This document shows positions 51,384 to 60,240 of a stretch of DNA of 64,000 nt, piece by piece. The stretch is from the NCBI GenBank assembly GCA_030680855.1, contig JAUXUN010000025.1:85421-149420 (forward strand). The letters run 5' to 3'. How positions within the stretch are numbered: the stretch's first letter is position 1; each line of letters begins with the position of its first letter. The translations under genes were made by a program, and so were the position numbers. The notes beneath the pieces were generated by a model that saw only the letters and a program-made list of their open reading frames with translations, had not been told where the DNA came from and did not search any database. Source of the stretch: Aestuariivirga sp. Its GTDB lineage: Bacteria; Pseudomonadota; Alphaproteobacteria; Rhizobiales; Aestuariivirgaceae.

Positions 51384-54230
51384 ATGAATGATGATTCCTA
51401 TAATCAAAATAGCGTGATCGACGGCACCCACAGAGCCGTGCTTGCGGGCGTTGAATTGGCGACGCCCACAGGGCGATTGGCGGCTGCCGATGGACTGAAC
51501 CTGCTGGGGCAAAGGCCGCATCTGATTTGCCATGCCACATTCCTGATTGACCGCTTGGCCTTTGCGGCGGGTGCGCCCAAGACGGCGGCGCGGGCCGCCA
51601 AGGAACAGAAACACTTGGACGTGGCGGAGCTTTTCGCTTTCGTATGCCCGGCGCGCATGGCTACGCCGACGCCTTCAGGTTTTGCCCGCTCGCTTGCGCT
51701 TGATCCCCTGCCGGATGAACTTGAGACTTTGCAGCTTGTGGCCGATGAACTATTGCTGCGCCTGAGCAACCGCCATTACCCAGCTCCTCGCGAAGCGGCG
51801 GAAATTGCTACCTATCTGGCGCGGAGCAACTGGCCATGGGCAAAGCCAGTGATGGCCGCCCTGCTCAAGGCCAATCCCAAGCTTGATGTCGGCACCTTCG
51901 CCACGGGCCTCAATGTGTGGGACCGGATTGACGAGTGGGAGGATGACGGGGTGCGGCCACCGGGGCGGCATGAAGGAGTGACGCCGGAGGAAGCGACACA
52001 ATTTCTGGACGAGGTGCTGGGGAAATTTTCCGAGCCGCGGCCACAGCAGAAAAATTATGCGGGCACGGCCACCTACGCCTTTGAACCCCGGCAGAAGAAA
52101 AGCGAGAACAACATTCTGTTGGCGGAAGCCGGAACGGGCCTTGGCAAAACCCTGGGCTATCTCGCGCCCGCGTGGCTGTGGGCCCGGAAGAACAACGCCC
52201 CGGTGTGGATTTCGACCTACACGAAAAACCTGCAGCGTCAGCTCGATCAGGAAACCGCACGGCTGGTGGGCGATCCGGAGGAGCGGCGCAGCCGCATTGT
52301 AATCCGCAAGGGCCGCGAAAATTATCTCTGCCTGCTCAACATGCAGGAAACATTCGGACGGCTGGGCGCCAGCAATGCGCGCGGTGCCCTGCTCGGCGCC
52401 CTCATCGCGCGCTGGGCAAGATTCACGCGCGATGGCGACATGGTGGGTGGCGATTTTCCGTCATGGCTGCTCTCGCTGTTTTCCGATGTGGCGCTGGACT
52501 ATGAATCCCGTGCCCTCTCGCCCTCCTCGCTTGGCCTCACGGACCGGCGCGGCGAATGCATTTATTCGGCCTGCCCGCATTTCAAGAAATGCTTCATCGA
52601 GCGCAGCGCGCGGGCCGCCCGCAAGGCTGACATTGTGATCGCCAATCATGCGCTGGTTCTCAATCAGGCGGCAGTGGATTATGCACTCGGTGTCGCGGAG
52701 ACCGAAGAGGAAGAAGCAGCACCGGGTGGCTTGCGGCGGATCGTGTTCGATGAGGGCCATCATCTATTCGATGCGGCGGACTCGGCCTTTTCCGGGCATC
52801 TCACGGCACTTGAAACAGCGGAGCTCCGGCGCTGGCTGCGCGGGCCTGAAACGGAACGGCGGCGCGGGCGGGGTTTGGTGGACCGCATCGGCGATCTGGT
52901 GGCCGACAATGAAACGGCGGAAACGCTGGTGCAGAAGGTTCTGCAGGCGGCCTACGCCCTGCCGGGGCCGGGCTGGACCAGAAGAGTGCAGGCGGGAACA
53001 CCTGAGGGCGTGGCCGAACATTTCCTCTCCGTGGTGCGGCAGCAGGTATTGGCGCGGGCCGAACAGAATGCCGGCAATTCCATTGAAACGGATTGCGTGC
53101 CGCTCATTGACGGATTGGCGGAAGCGGCGGAAGACCTGGCCACGGCATTGCATGATCTCAAGCGACCGATGACGAAATTGGCCGAAGCCTTGGCCAAGAA
53201 GCTTGATGACGAAGCGCAGGAGCTTTCCACTTACGACCGGGGCCGCATTGAAGCCGTGTCACGCTCGCTCAAGAAGCGCGGCGAATTGATGGTGGGCGGC
53301 TGGATTGACATGCTGGCGCGGCTTCTGGAGACGAAGAACACCTTGTTCGTCGAATGGTTTGCCATTGACCAGATCCATGGCCGGGAAGCCGATGTGGGGC
53401 TGCATTCCCACTGGGTTGATCCCACGGAGCCCCTCGCTCTCGCTGTACTGAAGAATGCCGACGGTGTCATCATTACTTCGGCAACCCTGAAAGACCGCCC
53501 GCCCGATGTGCCCGATGACTGGGCCAATGCGGAAATGCGCACGGGCGCGGTGCACCTGCCCTATCCCGTCAAGCGCGTGAGCTATGACTCGCCTTTTGAT
53601 TACGCCACCAAGTGCCGGCTGCTGGTGGTGAATGATGTGAACCGTGAGGACATGGACCAGGTTGCCGCCGCATACCGCGAATTGTTTTTCGCCAGCCGCG
53701 GCGGGGCACTGGGACTGTTCACTGCGATTTCGCGGCTGCGCGCCGTGCACAAGCGTTTGAGCATTGCTCTCGCACAAAAGGGACTCTCGCTTTACGCGCA
53801 ACACGTGGACCCCATGGACACGGGAACGCTGGTGGACATGTTCCGGGCCGAACGGGATGCCTGTTTGCTGGGAACCGATGCGGTGCGCGACGGCGTTGAT
53901 GTGCCCGGTGACTCGCTGCGGCTTATCGTGCTGGACCGGGTGCCGTGGGGAACGCCCACTATCCTTGAGCGGGCGCGCCGGGAAACCTTCGGCGGCAATG
54001 CCTATACGGACATGGTGGTGCGCCTGCGCCTGCGGCAGGCCTTTGGCCGCCTGATCCGCAGCGAAAATGACCGGGGCTGTTTTGTCATCCTCGATCCACG
54101 GCTGGCCTCGCGCTTTACCACGGCGTTTCCGCCGGGGGTGGCGGTGGAGCGGGTAGGACTGGTTGAGGCGATTGAGCGGGTGAAAGAGTTTACCGCGGTT
54201 TCACTCGACAAAAGTCCGGCCAAGCGCTAG
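51384..54230 (+). CDS. ATP-dependent DNA helicase, DinG/XPD type
   Basis: A 948-residue superfamily 2 helicase. Walker A is AEAGTGLGKT. Iron-sulfur-type cysteines lie in NYLCLLNMQE and GECIYSACPHFKKCF. The DEAH-type box reads VFDEGHHLFD, and the C-terminal motor has GLFTAISRLRAVHKRL, DGVDVPGD and RQAFGRLIRSENDRGCFVILDPR. The first 130 residues contain HLDVAELFAFVCPARMATPTPSGFARSL, like the N-terminus of alphaproteobacterial DinG-like helicases. Likely roles are R-loop or replication-fork repair. A GTG at 51414 is an alternative start. Confidence 0.9.
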   Translation: MNDDSYNQNSVIDGTHRAVLAGVELATPTGRLAAADGLNLLGQRPHLICHATFLIDRLAFAAGAPKTAARAAKEQKHLDVAELFAFVCPARMATPTPSGFARSLALDPLPDELETLQLVADELLLRLSNRHYPAPREAAEIATYLARSNWPWAKPVMAALLKANPKLDVGTFATGLNVWDRIDEWEDDGVRPPGRHEGVTPEEATQFLDEVLGKFSEPRPQQKNYAGTATYAFEPRQKKSENNILLAEAGTGLGKTLGYLAPAWLWARKNNAPVWISTYTKNLQRQLDQETARLVGDPEERRSRIVIRKGRENYLCLLNMQETFGRLGASNARGALLGALIARWARFTRDGDMVGGDFPSWLLSLFSDVALDYESRALSPSSLGLTDRRGECIYSACPHFKKCFIERSARAARKADIVIANHALVLNQAAVDYALGVAETEEEEAAPGGLRRIVFDEGHHLFDAADSAFSGHLTALETAELRRWLRGPETERRRGRGLVDRIGDLVADNETAETLVQKVLQAAYALPGPGWTRRVQAGTPEGVAEHFLSVVRQQVLARAEQNAGNSIETDCVPLIDGLAEAAEDLATALHDLKRPMTKLAEALAKKLDDEAQELSTYDRGRIEAVSRSLKKRGELMVGGWIDMLARLLETKNTLFVEWFAIDQIHGREADVGLHSHWVDPTEPLALAVLKNADGVIITSATLKDRPPDVPDDWANAEMRTGAVHLPYPVKRVSYDSPFDYATKCRLLVVNDVNREDMDQVAAAYRELFFASRGGALGLFTAISRLRAVHKRLSIALAQKGLSLYAQHVDPMDTGTLVDMFRAERDACLLGTDAVRDGVDVPGDSLRLIVLDRVPWGTPTILERARRETFGGNAYTDMVVRLRLRQAFGRLIRSENDRGCFVILDPRLASRFTTAFPPGVAVERVGLVEAIERVKEFTAVSLDKSPAKR

Positions 54231-54256
54231 CCAGCGTCCAACAATTGGAGAAATAC

Positions 54257-54670
54257 ATGCCCGGCACGATCAGTACGGAACAGGCGCTTATCTATGTCAT
54301 GGTCACCATGTCGGGCGTGGAAGGGCCAATCAACGCCAAGGAGCTGAAAGAGATTGGCCGGGTGGTGAAGAGCCTGCCGATCTTCAAGAATTTCGATACG
54401 GCGCGGCTGACGACCGTGGCCCAGGAATGCGGCGAGATGCTGCAGGAGCCGGAAGGCCTCACGACCGTGCTGGGGCTGGCGCGCGACCAGCTTTCGCCCA
54501 AGCTGCGTGAAACCGCCTATGCCCTTGCGGTGGAGGTTGCGGCGGCTGATTTGGCGGTGGGCAAGGAGGAGCTGCGCTTTCTGGCCATCTTGCGTGACAC
54601 CCTTGGCCTCGACAAACTGGTAACGGCGGCTCTCGAGCGCTCGGTCATCGCGCGATACCAGACGCTCTGA
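54257..54670 (+). CDS. TerB family protein, 137 aa
   Basis: An all-helical tellurite-resistance TerB-like protein. Acidic turn motifs are ALIYVMVTMSGVEGPINAKELKEIGRVV near the start and YALAVEVAAADLAVGKEELRFLAILRDTLGL near the end. Standalone TerB proteins are common in alphaproteobacteria and their function is unclear; metal sensing is suspected. ATG at 54257 follows TTGGAGAA. It sits between the helicase and pip on the same strand with short gaps, so it may be co-transcribed. Confidence 0.88.
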   Translation: MPGTISTEQALIYVMVTMSGVEGPINAKELKEIGRVVKSLPIFKNFDTARLTTVAQECGEMLQEPEGLTTVLGLARDQLSPKLRETAYALAVEVAAADLAVGKEELRFLAILRDTLGLDKLVTAALERSVIARYQTL

Positions 54671-54671
54671 C

Positions 54672-55631
54672 ATGCGGGAATTCTATCCGGAATTGCAGCC
54701 CCACACCCGCGGCCGGCTTTGCGTTTCGGCGCTTCATGAAATCTATTACGAGGAATGCGGCAATCCAAAGGGCAAGCCCGTGGTTGTCCTGCATGGCGGG
54801 CCGGGCGGGGGCATTACGCCGTTCCTGCGCCGCCTGCATGATCCCAAGCTTTATCGCATCATCCTCTTTGACCAGCGGGGCTGCGGGCAATCCACACCGC
54901 ACGCGGAGTTGCGCGAGAACACCATCTGGCATCTTGTGGCCGACATGGAAGCCTTGCGCGTCCATCTCGGCATTGAGACGTGGCAGGTGCTGGGCGGTTC
55001 GTGGGGTTCGACGCTGGCGCTCGCCTATGCGCAAAAACATGGGGAGCGGGTAACTGAACTTATCCTGCGCGGCATTTTCATGGTTAGGCAAAGTGAGATA
55101 AAATGGTTCTACCAGGAAGGGGCCAGCGCCCTGTTTGCCGATGTCTGGGAGACCTATCTGGCGCCCATTCCTGTCCCAGAGCGCAATGATCTGGTTTCCG
55201 CCTATTACAAGCGGCTGACCGGCGACAACAGCCAAGAGCAGATGGCCTGTGCCAAGGCCTGGAGCCAGTGGGAAGCCAGCACGCTTTCGCTGCGCCCCAA
55301 TCCCCAGCTCATCAGCGAATTTGGCGGGGATGCCTTTGCCCTGGCTTTCGCCCGTATCGAGTGCCACTACTTCGTCAACAAGGGGTTCTTTGACAGGGAC
55401 GGCCAGTTGCTGGCCGATGCTCCTAAACTGCGGAACATTCCGGGCGTGATCATTCAGGGCCGCTACGACGTGGTGACGCCGATGGAAACTGCCTGGGCCC
55501 TGCATAAGGCGTGGCCCGAGGCCGCCTTCGAGATCATTCCCGATGCAGGCCATACGGCCACGGAACCGGGCATCACCGACGCGCTGATTCGGGCCACGGA
55601 TCGATTCGCCATGCGGGCGCCGCATAGCTGA
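54672..55631 (+). CDS. pip: prolyl aminopeptidase (proline iminopeptidase)
   Basis: A 319-residue cytoplasmic S33-family peptidase that removes N-terminal proline. The oxyanion loop is LHGGPGGGITPFLRR, followed by DQRGCGQSTPHAELRENT, the nucleophile elbow GGSWGSTLALAYAQKH, then ARIECHYFVNKGFF and the Asp/His of VIIQGRYDVVTPMETAW and PDAGHTATEPG. It starts one base after the TerB stop, consistent with an operon. Confidence 0.96.
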   Translation: MREFYPELQPHTRGRLCVSALHEIYYEECGNPKGKPVVVLHGGPGGGITPFLRRLHDPKLYRIILFDQRGCGQSTPHAELRENTIWHLVADMEALRVHLGIETWQVLGGSWGSTLALAYAQKHGERVTELILRGIFMVRQSEIKWFYQEGASALFADVWETYLAPIPVPERNDLVSAYYKRLTGDNSQEQMACAKAWSQWEASTLSLRPNPQLISEFGGDAFALAFARIECHYFVNKGFFDRDGQLLADAPKLRNIPGVIIQGRYDVVTPMETAWALHKAWPEAAFEIIPDAGHTATEPGITDALIRATDRFAMRAPHS

Positions 55632-55724
55632 CAGTCGTGCGATTCATCTTGAATCTCTATATTTCGTTCATATTTCAATAGCATAGCACGTTGAATCAGT
55701 AATCTATTCGTTAAGGAGGTCATC

Positions 55725-55850
55725 ATGACCGGTGTATTCAAAGAACTCGTATTCGGCCTGGGCCGTGGATTTGGGATTTATTTTTCCCAGCGCAACGAAT
55801 TTATCGACCAGGTCATGACGCCGGGCCGCCCTGTGAAGAAGCGCCGCTAA
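55725..55850 (+). CDS. small protein, 41 aa
   Basis: A short frame that begins with ATG at 55725 after a perfect TAAGGAGG Shine-Dalgarno (six bases from AGG to ATG) and ends TAA at 55850. It encodes MTGVFKELVFGLGRGFGIYF, then SQRNEFIDQVMTPGRPVKKRR. The first half is amphipathic with Gly and aromatic residues and the tail is basic, which suggests membrane association. I do not recognise it. The strong ribosome site and protein-like composition support a real gene. Confidence 0.6.
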   Translation: MTGVFKELVFGLGRGFGIYFSQRNEFIDQVMTPGRPVKKRR

Positions 55851-56192
55851 GCGGTTGTTCCGAATTGCTATTGTTTCGGTTTGAAGCCTTCCGGCGGTGA
55901 TCTTACCTTGATCCCGCCGCAATGTTGCCCGGCGATTGCCTAGTTCTGCCCGTGATCAAGCCACGATCGAAAGCCACTCTCTCACTCAATCCAGCGGGGA
56001 TTAGCCAGCCTAAAAAGCTGGTTCTTGAGAGGGAAAAGTTTCGGGAACCTAATACGCTACCCCTGTTTGTGAGCGAGTTGACCTGTGCGGCTCCTGTCGC
56101 CGTCCCGAGTTGTGCGGGTCAAGGGCCCGTCCACGCTTAGTTGAGTGTGGACGGGCCACGCTTCTTTCCCCGAATCGGGGTAGAAGATCTTC
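55851..56192 (+). ncRNA. possible small RNA or long leader ending in a strong hairpin
   Basis: A 340-base gap before rmuC with no reading frame I trust. It contains nested inverted repeats, among them CCAGCctaaaaaGCTGG with flanking CTCAA/TTGAG arms (about 55978-56033), and ends in the very stable hairpin at 56124-56157. Such a chain of stems with a terminator-like end could be an untranslated RNA. I compared it by memory with SRP RNA, 6S, tmRNA and RNase P RNA and saw no match. Confidence 0.3.
56124..56157 (+). terminator. strong terminator-like hairpin upstream of rmuC
   Basis: A 13-bp stem (GGCCCGTCCACGC paired with GTGTGGACGGGCC, including a G-T pair) with an 8-base loop is followed by ACGCTTCTTT. 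The T tract is weak, but stem stability is high. It would end transcripts from the pip/small-ORF region or a small RNA before rmuC. Confidence 0.6.
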
Positions 56193-57350
56193 ATGCAACT
56201 CAATCAAATCATCCTTCAAATCGGCTCCCAGCACTTTACCCTGCTTGACATCTTGCTGGCGGGTGCTGCCCTGGCCATGGTTCTTATCCTTGCCACCCTG
56301 ATCGTCACATGGCGGGCCCAGCGCAACCGGAAAAGCGAAACCCTTGATGCCATGCGGCGCGCCTCGGAGCTGGAATACCGCCTGGCCGAGATGGCGGGGT
56401 CGCTGCGCAATTTCGCCGACCAGTCGCAGGGTGCGCAGGCCCATCTCACGCGAACCCTCGATGAGCGGCTGGACCATGTGGGGCAGCGCATTGGCCTTGG
56501 CCTCAATGACCAGGCGGAGCGCACCACGCAGTCCCTCACCCATCTCTATGAGCGGCTGGCGGTCATTGATGCGGCCCAAAAGAACCTGACTTCGCTTTCA
56601 ACCGAGATGATCTCGCTCAAGGACATTCTCTCCAACAAGCAGGCGCGCGGCGCCTATGGCCAGGGGCGCATGGAGGCCATCGTGCGCGACGGGCTTCATG
56701 CCAGGGCCTATGCCTTCCAGCCGACGCTCACCAATGGCATGCGGCCCGATTGCCTCATAAGCCTGCCGGATTCGGAGCTCAAGCTGGTGATCGATGCCAA
56801 ATTTCCGCTGGAGGCGTTCAACTCCTTGCGGGAGGCAAAGGGTGAAGGCGATGTCCGTGCGGCGGAAGTACGGCTGCGGAGCGACGTCAGCAAGCACGTC
56901 AAGGACATTGCGGAGAAATACCTGATCACGGGGGAGACCCACGAGACAGCCATCATGTTCGTGCCGTCCGAATCCATTTATGCTGACCTTCACGAGAAAT
57001 TCGAAGACGTCATTCAGAAGGCCCACAGGGCACGGGTGATCATAGCCTCACCCAATGTGCTGATGCTGCTCATCCAGACCATGCAGGCGATTTTCAAGGA
57101 CTCAGCCATGCGCGAGCAGGCCCATGTGATCAAGATCGAGGTCATGCGCCTGCTGGAAGACGTGGGGCGGCTCAAGGAGCGCGTCGGCGACCTGCAAAAA
57201 CATTTCGGCAATGCCAATTCGGATCTGGAAAAACTTTCGCTCTCGGCGGAAAAAATCGTCAAGCGCGGGCTTCGCATCGAAAGCCTTGATGTGGAAGAAC
57301 CAGCCAAGCTCGCCGAGGCAAAACCGAAACTCGTCAGCAGCAACGACTAA
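56193..57350 (+). CDS. rmuC: DNA recombination protein RmuC
   Basis: A 385-residue RmuC-family protein, thought to limit rearrangements at inverted repeats. One N-terminal TM (FTLLDILLAGAALAMVLILATLIV) is followed by a coiled coil (ETLDAMRRASELEYRLAEMAG and on) and the RmuC nuclease-like domain with LKDILSNKQARGAYGQGRMEAIV, LVIDAKFPLEAF, YLITGETHETAIMFVPSESIYADLHE and VIIASPNVLMLLI. Transcribed alone, with a repeat half-copy after its stop. Confidence 0.95.
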   Translation: MQLNQIILQIGSQHFTLLDILLAGAALAMVLILATLIVTWRAQRNRKSETLDAMRRASELEYRLAEMAGSLRNFADQSQGAQAHLTRTLDERLDHVGQRIGLGLNDQAERTTQSLTHLYERLAVIDAAQKNLTSLSTEMISLKDILSNKQARGAYGQGRMEAIVRDGLHARAYAFQPTLTNGMRPDCLISLPDSELKLVIDAKFPLEAFNSLREAKGEGDVRAAEVRLRSDVSKHVKDIAEKYLITGETHETAIMFVPSESIYADLHEKFEDVIQKAHRARVIIASPNVLMLLIQTMQAIFKDSAMREQAHVIKIEVMRLLEDVGRLKERVGDLQKHFGNANSDLEKLSLSAEKIVKRGLRIESLDVEEPAKLAEAKPKLVSSND

Positions 57351-57362
57351 CTCCAGTTTCCG

Positions 57363-57379
57363 TCTCTCCTCGAGAGAGA
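57363..57379. repeat. short palindromic repeat after rmuC
   Basis: TCTCTCctcgaGAGAGA lies a few bases after the rmuC stop. It resembles half of the CT-rich paired repeat at 3018-3168 and may serve as a transcript-end hairpin. Confidence 0.45.
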
Positions 57380-57451
57380 GGGCGACCGGCAACGCAGCGG
57401 GCGCGCAGCCTCCTTGCATGCCGCCAATCCATGTGTTACATACTGAACCAT

Positions 57452-57817
57452 ATGGTTCAGTATTCCCAAACCCGCTTCGATGCTTCGTTCGCTGCGCTCT
57501 CGGACGCCACCCGGCGCGGCGTTCTGGAGCAGCTCGGGCGTGCAGAGGCTTCGATCACGGACTTGGCCTCGAAGTTCCACATGACCCTCACGGGCATGAA
57601 GAAGCATGTCGGCGTTTTGGAGCAGGCGGGGCTCGTCACCACGGAGAAGGTCGGGCGCGTGCGGACCTGCAAGCTCGGCCTGCGCCGGCTGGATGAAGAG
57701 GCGGCATGGATCGAGAGGTACCGCCAGCTCTGGGACGCACGCTTCGACGCGTTGGACAAGGTTATCGTTGAATTGCAACGGAAGGAAAAAGTCGATGGTC
57801 AAAAGAAAAGAAAGTGA
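57452..57817 (+). CDS. ArsR/SmtB-type winged-helix regulator
   Basis: A 121-residue winged-helix repressor: FAALSDATRRGVLEQLGRAEASITDLASKFHMTLTGMKKHVGVLEQAGLVTTEKVGRVRTCKL. It lacks the usual metal-binding Cys pairs, placing it with the ArsR-like proteins that partner SRPBCC genes. ATG at 57452 (MVQYSQTRF) is chosen over 57431. It overlaps the following SRPBCC gene by 23 bases, so the two form an operon. Confidence 0.92.
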   Translation: MVQYSQTRFDASFAALSDATRRGVLEQLGRAEASITDLASKFHMTLTGMKKHVGVLEQAGLVTTEKVGRVRTCKLGLRRLDEEAAWIERYRQLWDARFDALDKVIVELQRKEKVDGQKKRK

Positions 57818-58316
57818 GCCCAATCCCATGAAGAACCGCACGACGATGGAACGGAAGTCCGAGCGTGAGCTGGTCGTTACGCGAACCTTCGACGCCCCGG
57901 CGCGCATCGTGTTCGAGGCGTGGACCAACCCCGAGCTGTTCAAGCAGTGGTGGGTGCCGAAGTCGATGGGCATGTTCCTGCGTTCCTGCGAGATGGATGT
58001 TCGTACCGGTGGCGGGTACCGTTTGGTGTTCGGCCACGATTCCTCAAACCCTGACGAGTTCTTCGGCAGGTATATCGAAGTGACGCCGCACTCGCGCCTC
58101 GTCTGGACCAATGACGAAGGTGGTGACGGTGGACCCGTCACCACGGTGACCTTCGAGGAAAAAGGTGGCAGGACGCTGCTGGTCATGCACGAGCTCTATC
58201 CGTCGAAGGAAGCTCTCGACGCTGCCGGCACCGGGGCGGCGGATGCGATGGGCGAGACATTCGAGCAGCTCGACGAGCTTCTCGCCACCCTGGGCGCAAG
58301 CGCAGGAGGGTCATGA
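57795..58316 (+). CDS. SRPBCC (AHSA1-like) domain protein
   Basis: A 173-residue ligand-binding START-like fold: ELVVTRTFDAPARIVFEAWTNPELFKQWWVPKSM, then YIEVTPHSRLVWTNDEGGDGGPVTTVTFEEKGGRTLLVMHELYPS and a C-terminal helix ETFEQLDELLATL. ATG at 57795 has GGAAGGA eight bases upstream; 57828 is an alternative. ArsR-SRPBCC pairs are frequent in proteobacteria and may sense small hydrophobic molecules. The ligand is unknown. Confidence 0.92.
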   Translation: MVKRKESEPNPMKNRTTMERKSERELVVTRTFDAPARIVFEAWTNPELFKQWWVPKSMGMFLRSCEMDVRTGGGYRLVFGHDSSNPDEFFGRYIEVTPHSRLVWTNDEGGDGGPVTTVTFEEKGGRTLLVMHELYPSKEALDAAGTGAADAMGETFEQLDELLATLGASAGGS

Positions 58317-58423
58317 AGCCATCGATCCCGCGATCAGCCGCCAGGCTCATCACTGCGCGGAAGAGAACCCGAGGAGGTCGCCGCCGCCCTCGTTGACCGG
58401 TCGACTTCGCGATTCCCAGTCCC

Positions 58424-59266
58424 TTACTTATTGGCGGCAAGGGCCATCTGGATATCGCGCTCGCGTTTTTTCTCGCTGCGGTACATGAGATAACCGGCAA
58501 GCCCGACGCCAATACTCACCACAAGCACAATAATGGTCGCCAGCGCATTGATATCCGGCGTGACGCCCAGCTTCACCTTGCCCCAGATCAGGATTGGCAG
58601 TGTCGTAGCGCCGGGCCCGGTGGTGAAGTTGGTGATGACCACGTCATCCAGTGAGATGGTGAAGGCCAGCAGCCAGCCGGCAATCATGGCGGGTGCTATG
58701 ATCGGCAGGGTCACGTCAAACAGCACCTGCCAGGGCTTTGAACCCAGGTCCATGGCGGCTTCTTCCAACGACACATCCATCGACAACAGCCGCGATTGAA
58801 TGATCACGGCCACATAGGAAAGGGCAAAGGTGGTGTGGGCGATAGTGACGGTGGTGAAGCCGCGCTTTGCCGGCCAGCCAAAGTAGCGCTCCATGAACAC
58901 GAACAGCAGCAGCAGGGAAACGCCGGTGATGACTTCCGGCATGATGAGCGGCGCGGACACAAGTCCCGAAAAGAACGTGCGGCCGCGGAACCGGGAAAAG
59001 CGCGCCAGGGCCATGCCGGCCATGGTGCCGAGGATTGTCGCAAAGGTGGCGCTGATAACCGCGATCTCGAGCGAGAGGGTCGCCGCATTTATGATTTGGG
59101 CATTCTTGAAAAGCTTGAAGTACCACTCAACCGAGAAACCGCCCCAGACCGTGGCAAGCCGTGATTTGTTGAAGGAGTAGACGATCATCGAAATGATCGG
59201 GATGTAGAAAAAGGCAAAGCCGAAACACAGGACTGAGAAGAGGAAGGTGGAGCGCTGGCGCATCAC
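58424..59266 (-). CDS. potI: polyamine ABC transporter permease PotI
   Basis: A 280-residue inner-membrane permease. It begins RSTFLFSVLCFGFAFFYIPIISMIVYSFNKS, the usual PotC/PotI start, and contains SLEEAAMDLGSKPWQVLFDVTLPIIAPAMIAGWLLAFTISLDDVVITNF with the EAA coupling loop. It is the last gene of the potFGHI cluster and overlaps potH by four bases. Confidence 0.93.
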   Translation of the reverse strand: MMRQRSTFLFSVLCFGFAFFYIPIISMIVYSFNKSRLATVWGGFSVEWYFKLFKNAQIINAATLSLEIAVISATFATILGTMAGMALARFSRFRGRTFFSGLVSAPLIMPEVITGVSLLLLFVFMERYFGWPAKRGFTTVTIAHTTFALSYVAVIIQSRLLSMDVSLEEAAMDLGSKPWQVLFDVTLPIIAPAMIAGWLLAFTISLDDVVITNFTTGPGATTLPILIWGKVKLGVTPDINALATIIVLVVSIGVGLAGYLMYRSEKKRERDIQMALAANK

Positions 59267-60237
59267 TTTGCTCCCTCGGCGGCTCTCTCCTGCATCCTGT
59301 TATAAAGCATGATGGGCACGACCAGGAGCATGAGCAGGGCGACCGCAATGGCCGACGCCATGGGCCAGTGGCGGTTGAGCGAAAACTCGTCATTGATCAC
59401 CCGGCCAATCATCGGGTCGCCGGCATTGCCCACCAGGCTTGGAATGACCAGTTCGCCGGTTGCCGGAATGAATACCAGAAGGCAGCCGGCGACGATTCCC
59501 GGGATGGAGAGGGGCAGCGTCACGTCCCTGAAGACCGTCATGGGCTTGGAGCCCAGATCCATCGCCGCCTCGTTCAGGGTGAAATCAAGCTTTTCCAGAT
59601 TGGCGAAGAGCGGCAGGATCATGAAGGGAAGGTAAGAATACACAACAACAAGAATCACGGCGAAGTTCGAATTCATCATCGGGACTGAATTGATTTCCGA
59701 GGCGGCGGGCAGGAACACATTGATAAGGGAGGTGAGCCCGCGGTTGAACCAGCTGTTGCTTCCCATCATGCCCATCCAGGCATAGACGCGGAGCAGGAAC
59801 GAGGTCCAGAACGGCAGGATGACTAGCAGCAGCAGGATATTGCGCCAGACGCCCTTGGCCCTCGCTATCCCCAAGGCCATCGGATAGCCCAAAAGCAGGC
59901 AGAGCGCCGTTGCAATCAGCGCGTTGCGGAGCGAGGTGAGATAGCCGCGGAGATAGACATAATCGGAAAAGAGCCGCTCAAAGTTCTCAAAAGTGACATA
60001 GGGCCAGGTCTCGTCAAACCTGAACGGCGGCTGGGCGATCACCGATTGCGCCAGGCTCATGGCAATGATGATGATGAAGGGCGCAACGAAAAACAGAATG
60101 AGCCAGATGTAGGGCACGGCGATGATGATGTCGCGCCAGGCATTGCGGTCAAGCCAGTTGCGAAAGCCTGTTTTGCCGCCCGGCAGTTCAAGTTCCTGCG
60201 GCAGGGGTCCGGAGTTCTGCGGAGCGACACCGGCCAT
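59263..60237 (-). CDS. potH: polyamine ABC transporter permease PotH
   Basis: A 324-residue permease of the PotB/PotH family. The N-terminus contains IIIAVPYIWLILFFVAPFIIIIAMSLAQ, followed by FENFERLFSDYVYLRGYLTSLRNALIATALCLLLGYPMALGIARAKG and the coupling region FTLNEAAMDLGSKPMTVFRDVTLPLSIPGIVAGCLLVFIPATGELVIPSLVG. It is three bases from potG and overlaps potI. Confidence 0.94.
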   Translation of the reverse strand: MAGVAPQNSGPLPQELELPGGKTGFRNWLDRNAWRDIIIAVPYIWLILFFVAPFIIIIAMSLAQSVIAQPPFRFDETWPYVTFENFERLFSDYVYLRGYLTSLRNALIATALCLLLGYPMALGIARAKGVWRNILLLLVILPFWTSFLLRVYAWMGMMGSNSWFNRGLTSLINVFLPAASEINSVPMMNSNFAVILVVVYSYLPFMILPLFANLEKLDFTLNEAAMDLGSKPMTVFRDVTLPLSIPGIVAGCLLVFIPATGELVIPSLVGNAGDPMIGRVINDEFSLNRHWPMASAIAVALLMLLVVPIMLYNRMQERAAEGAK

Positions 60238-60240
60238 CGG

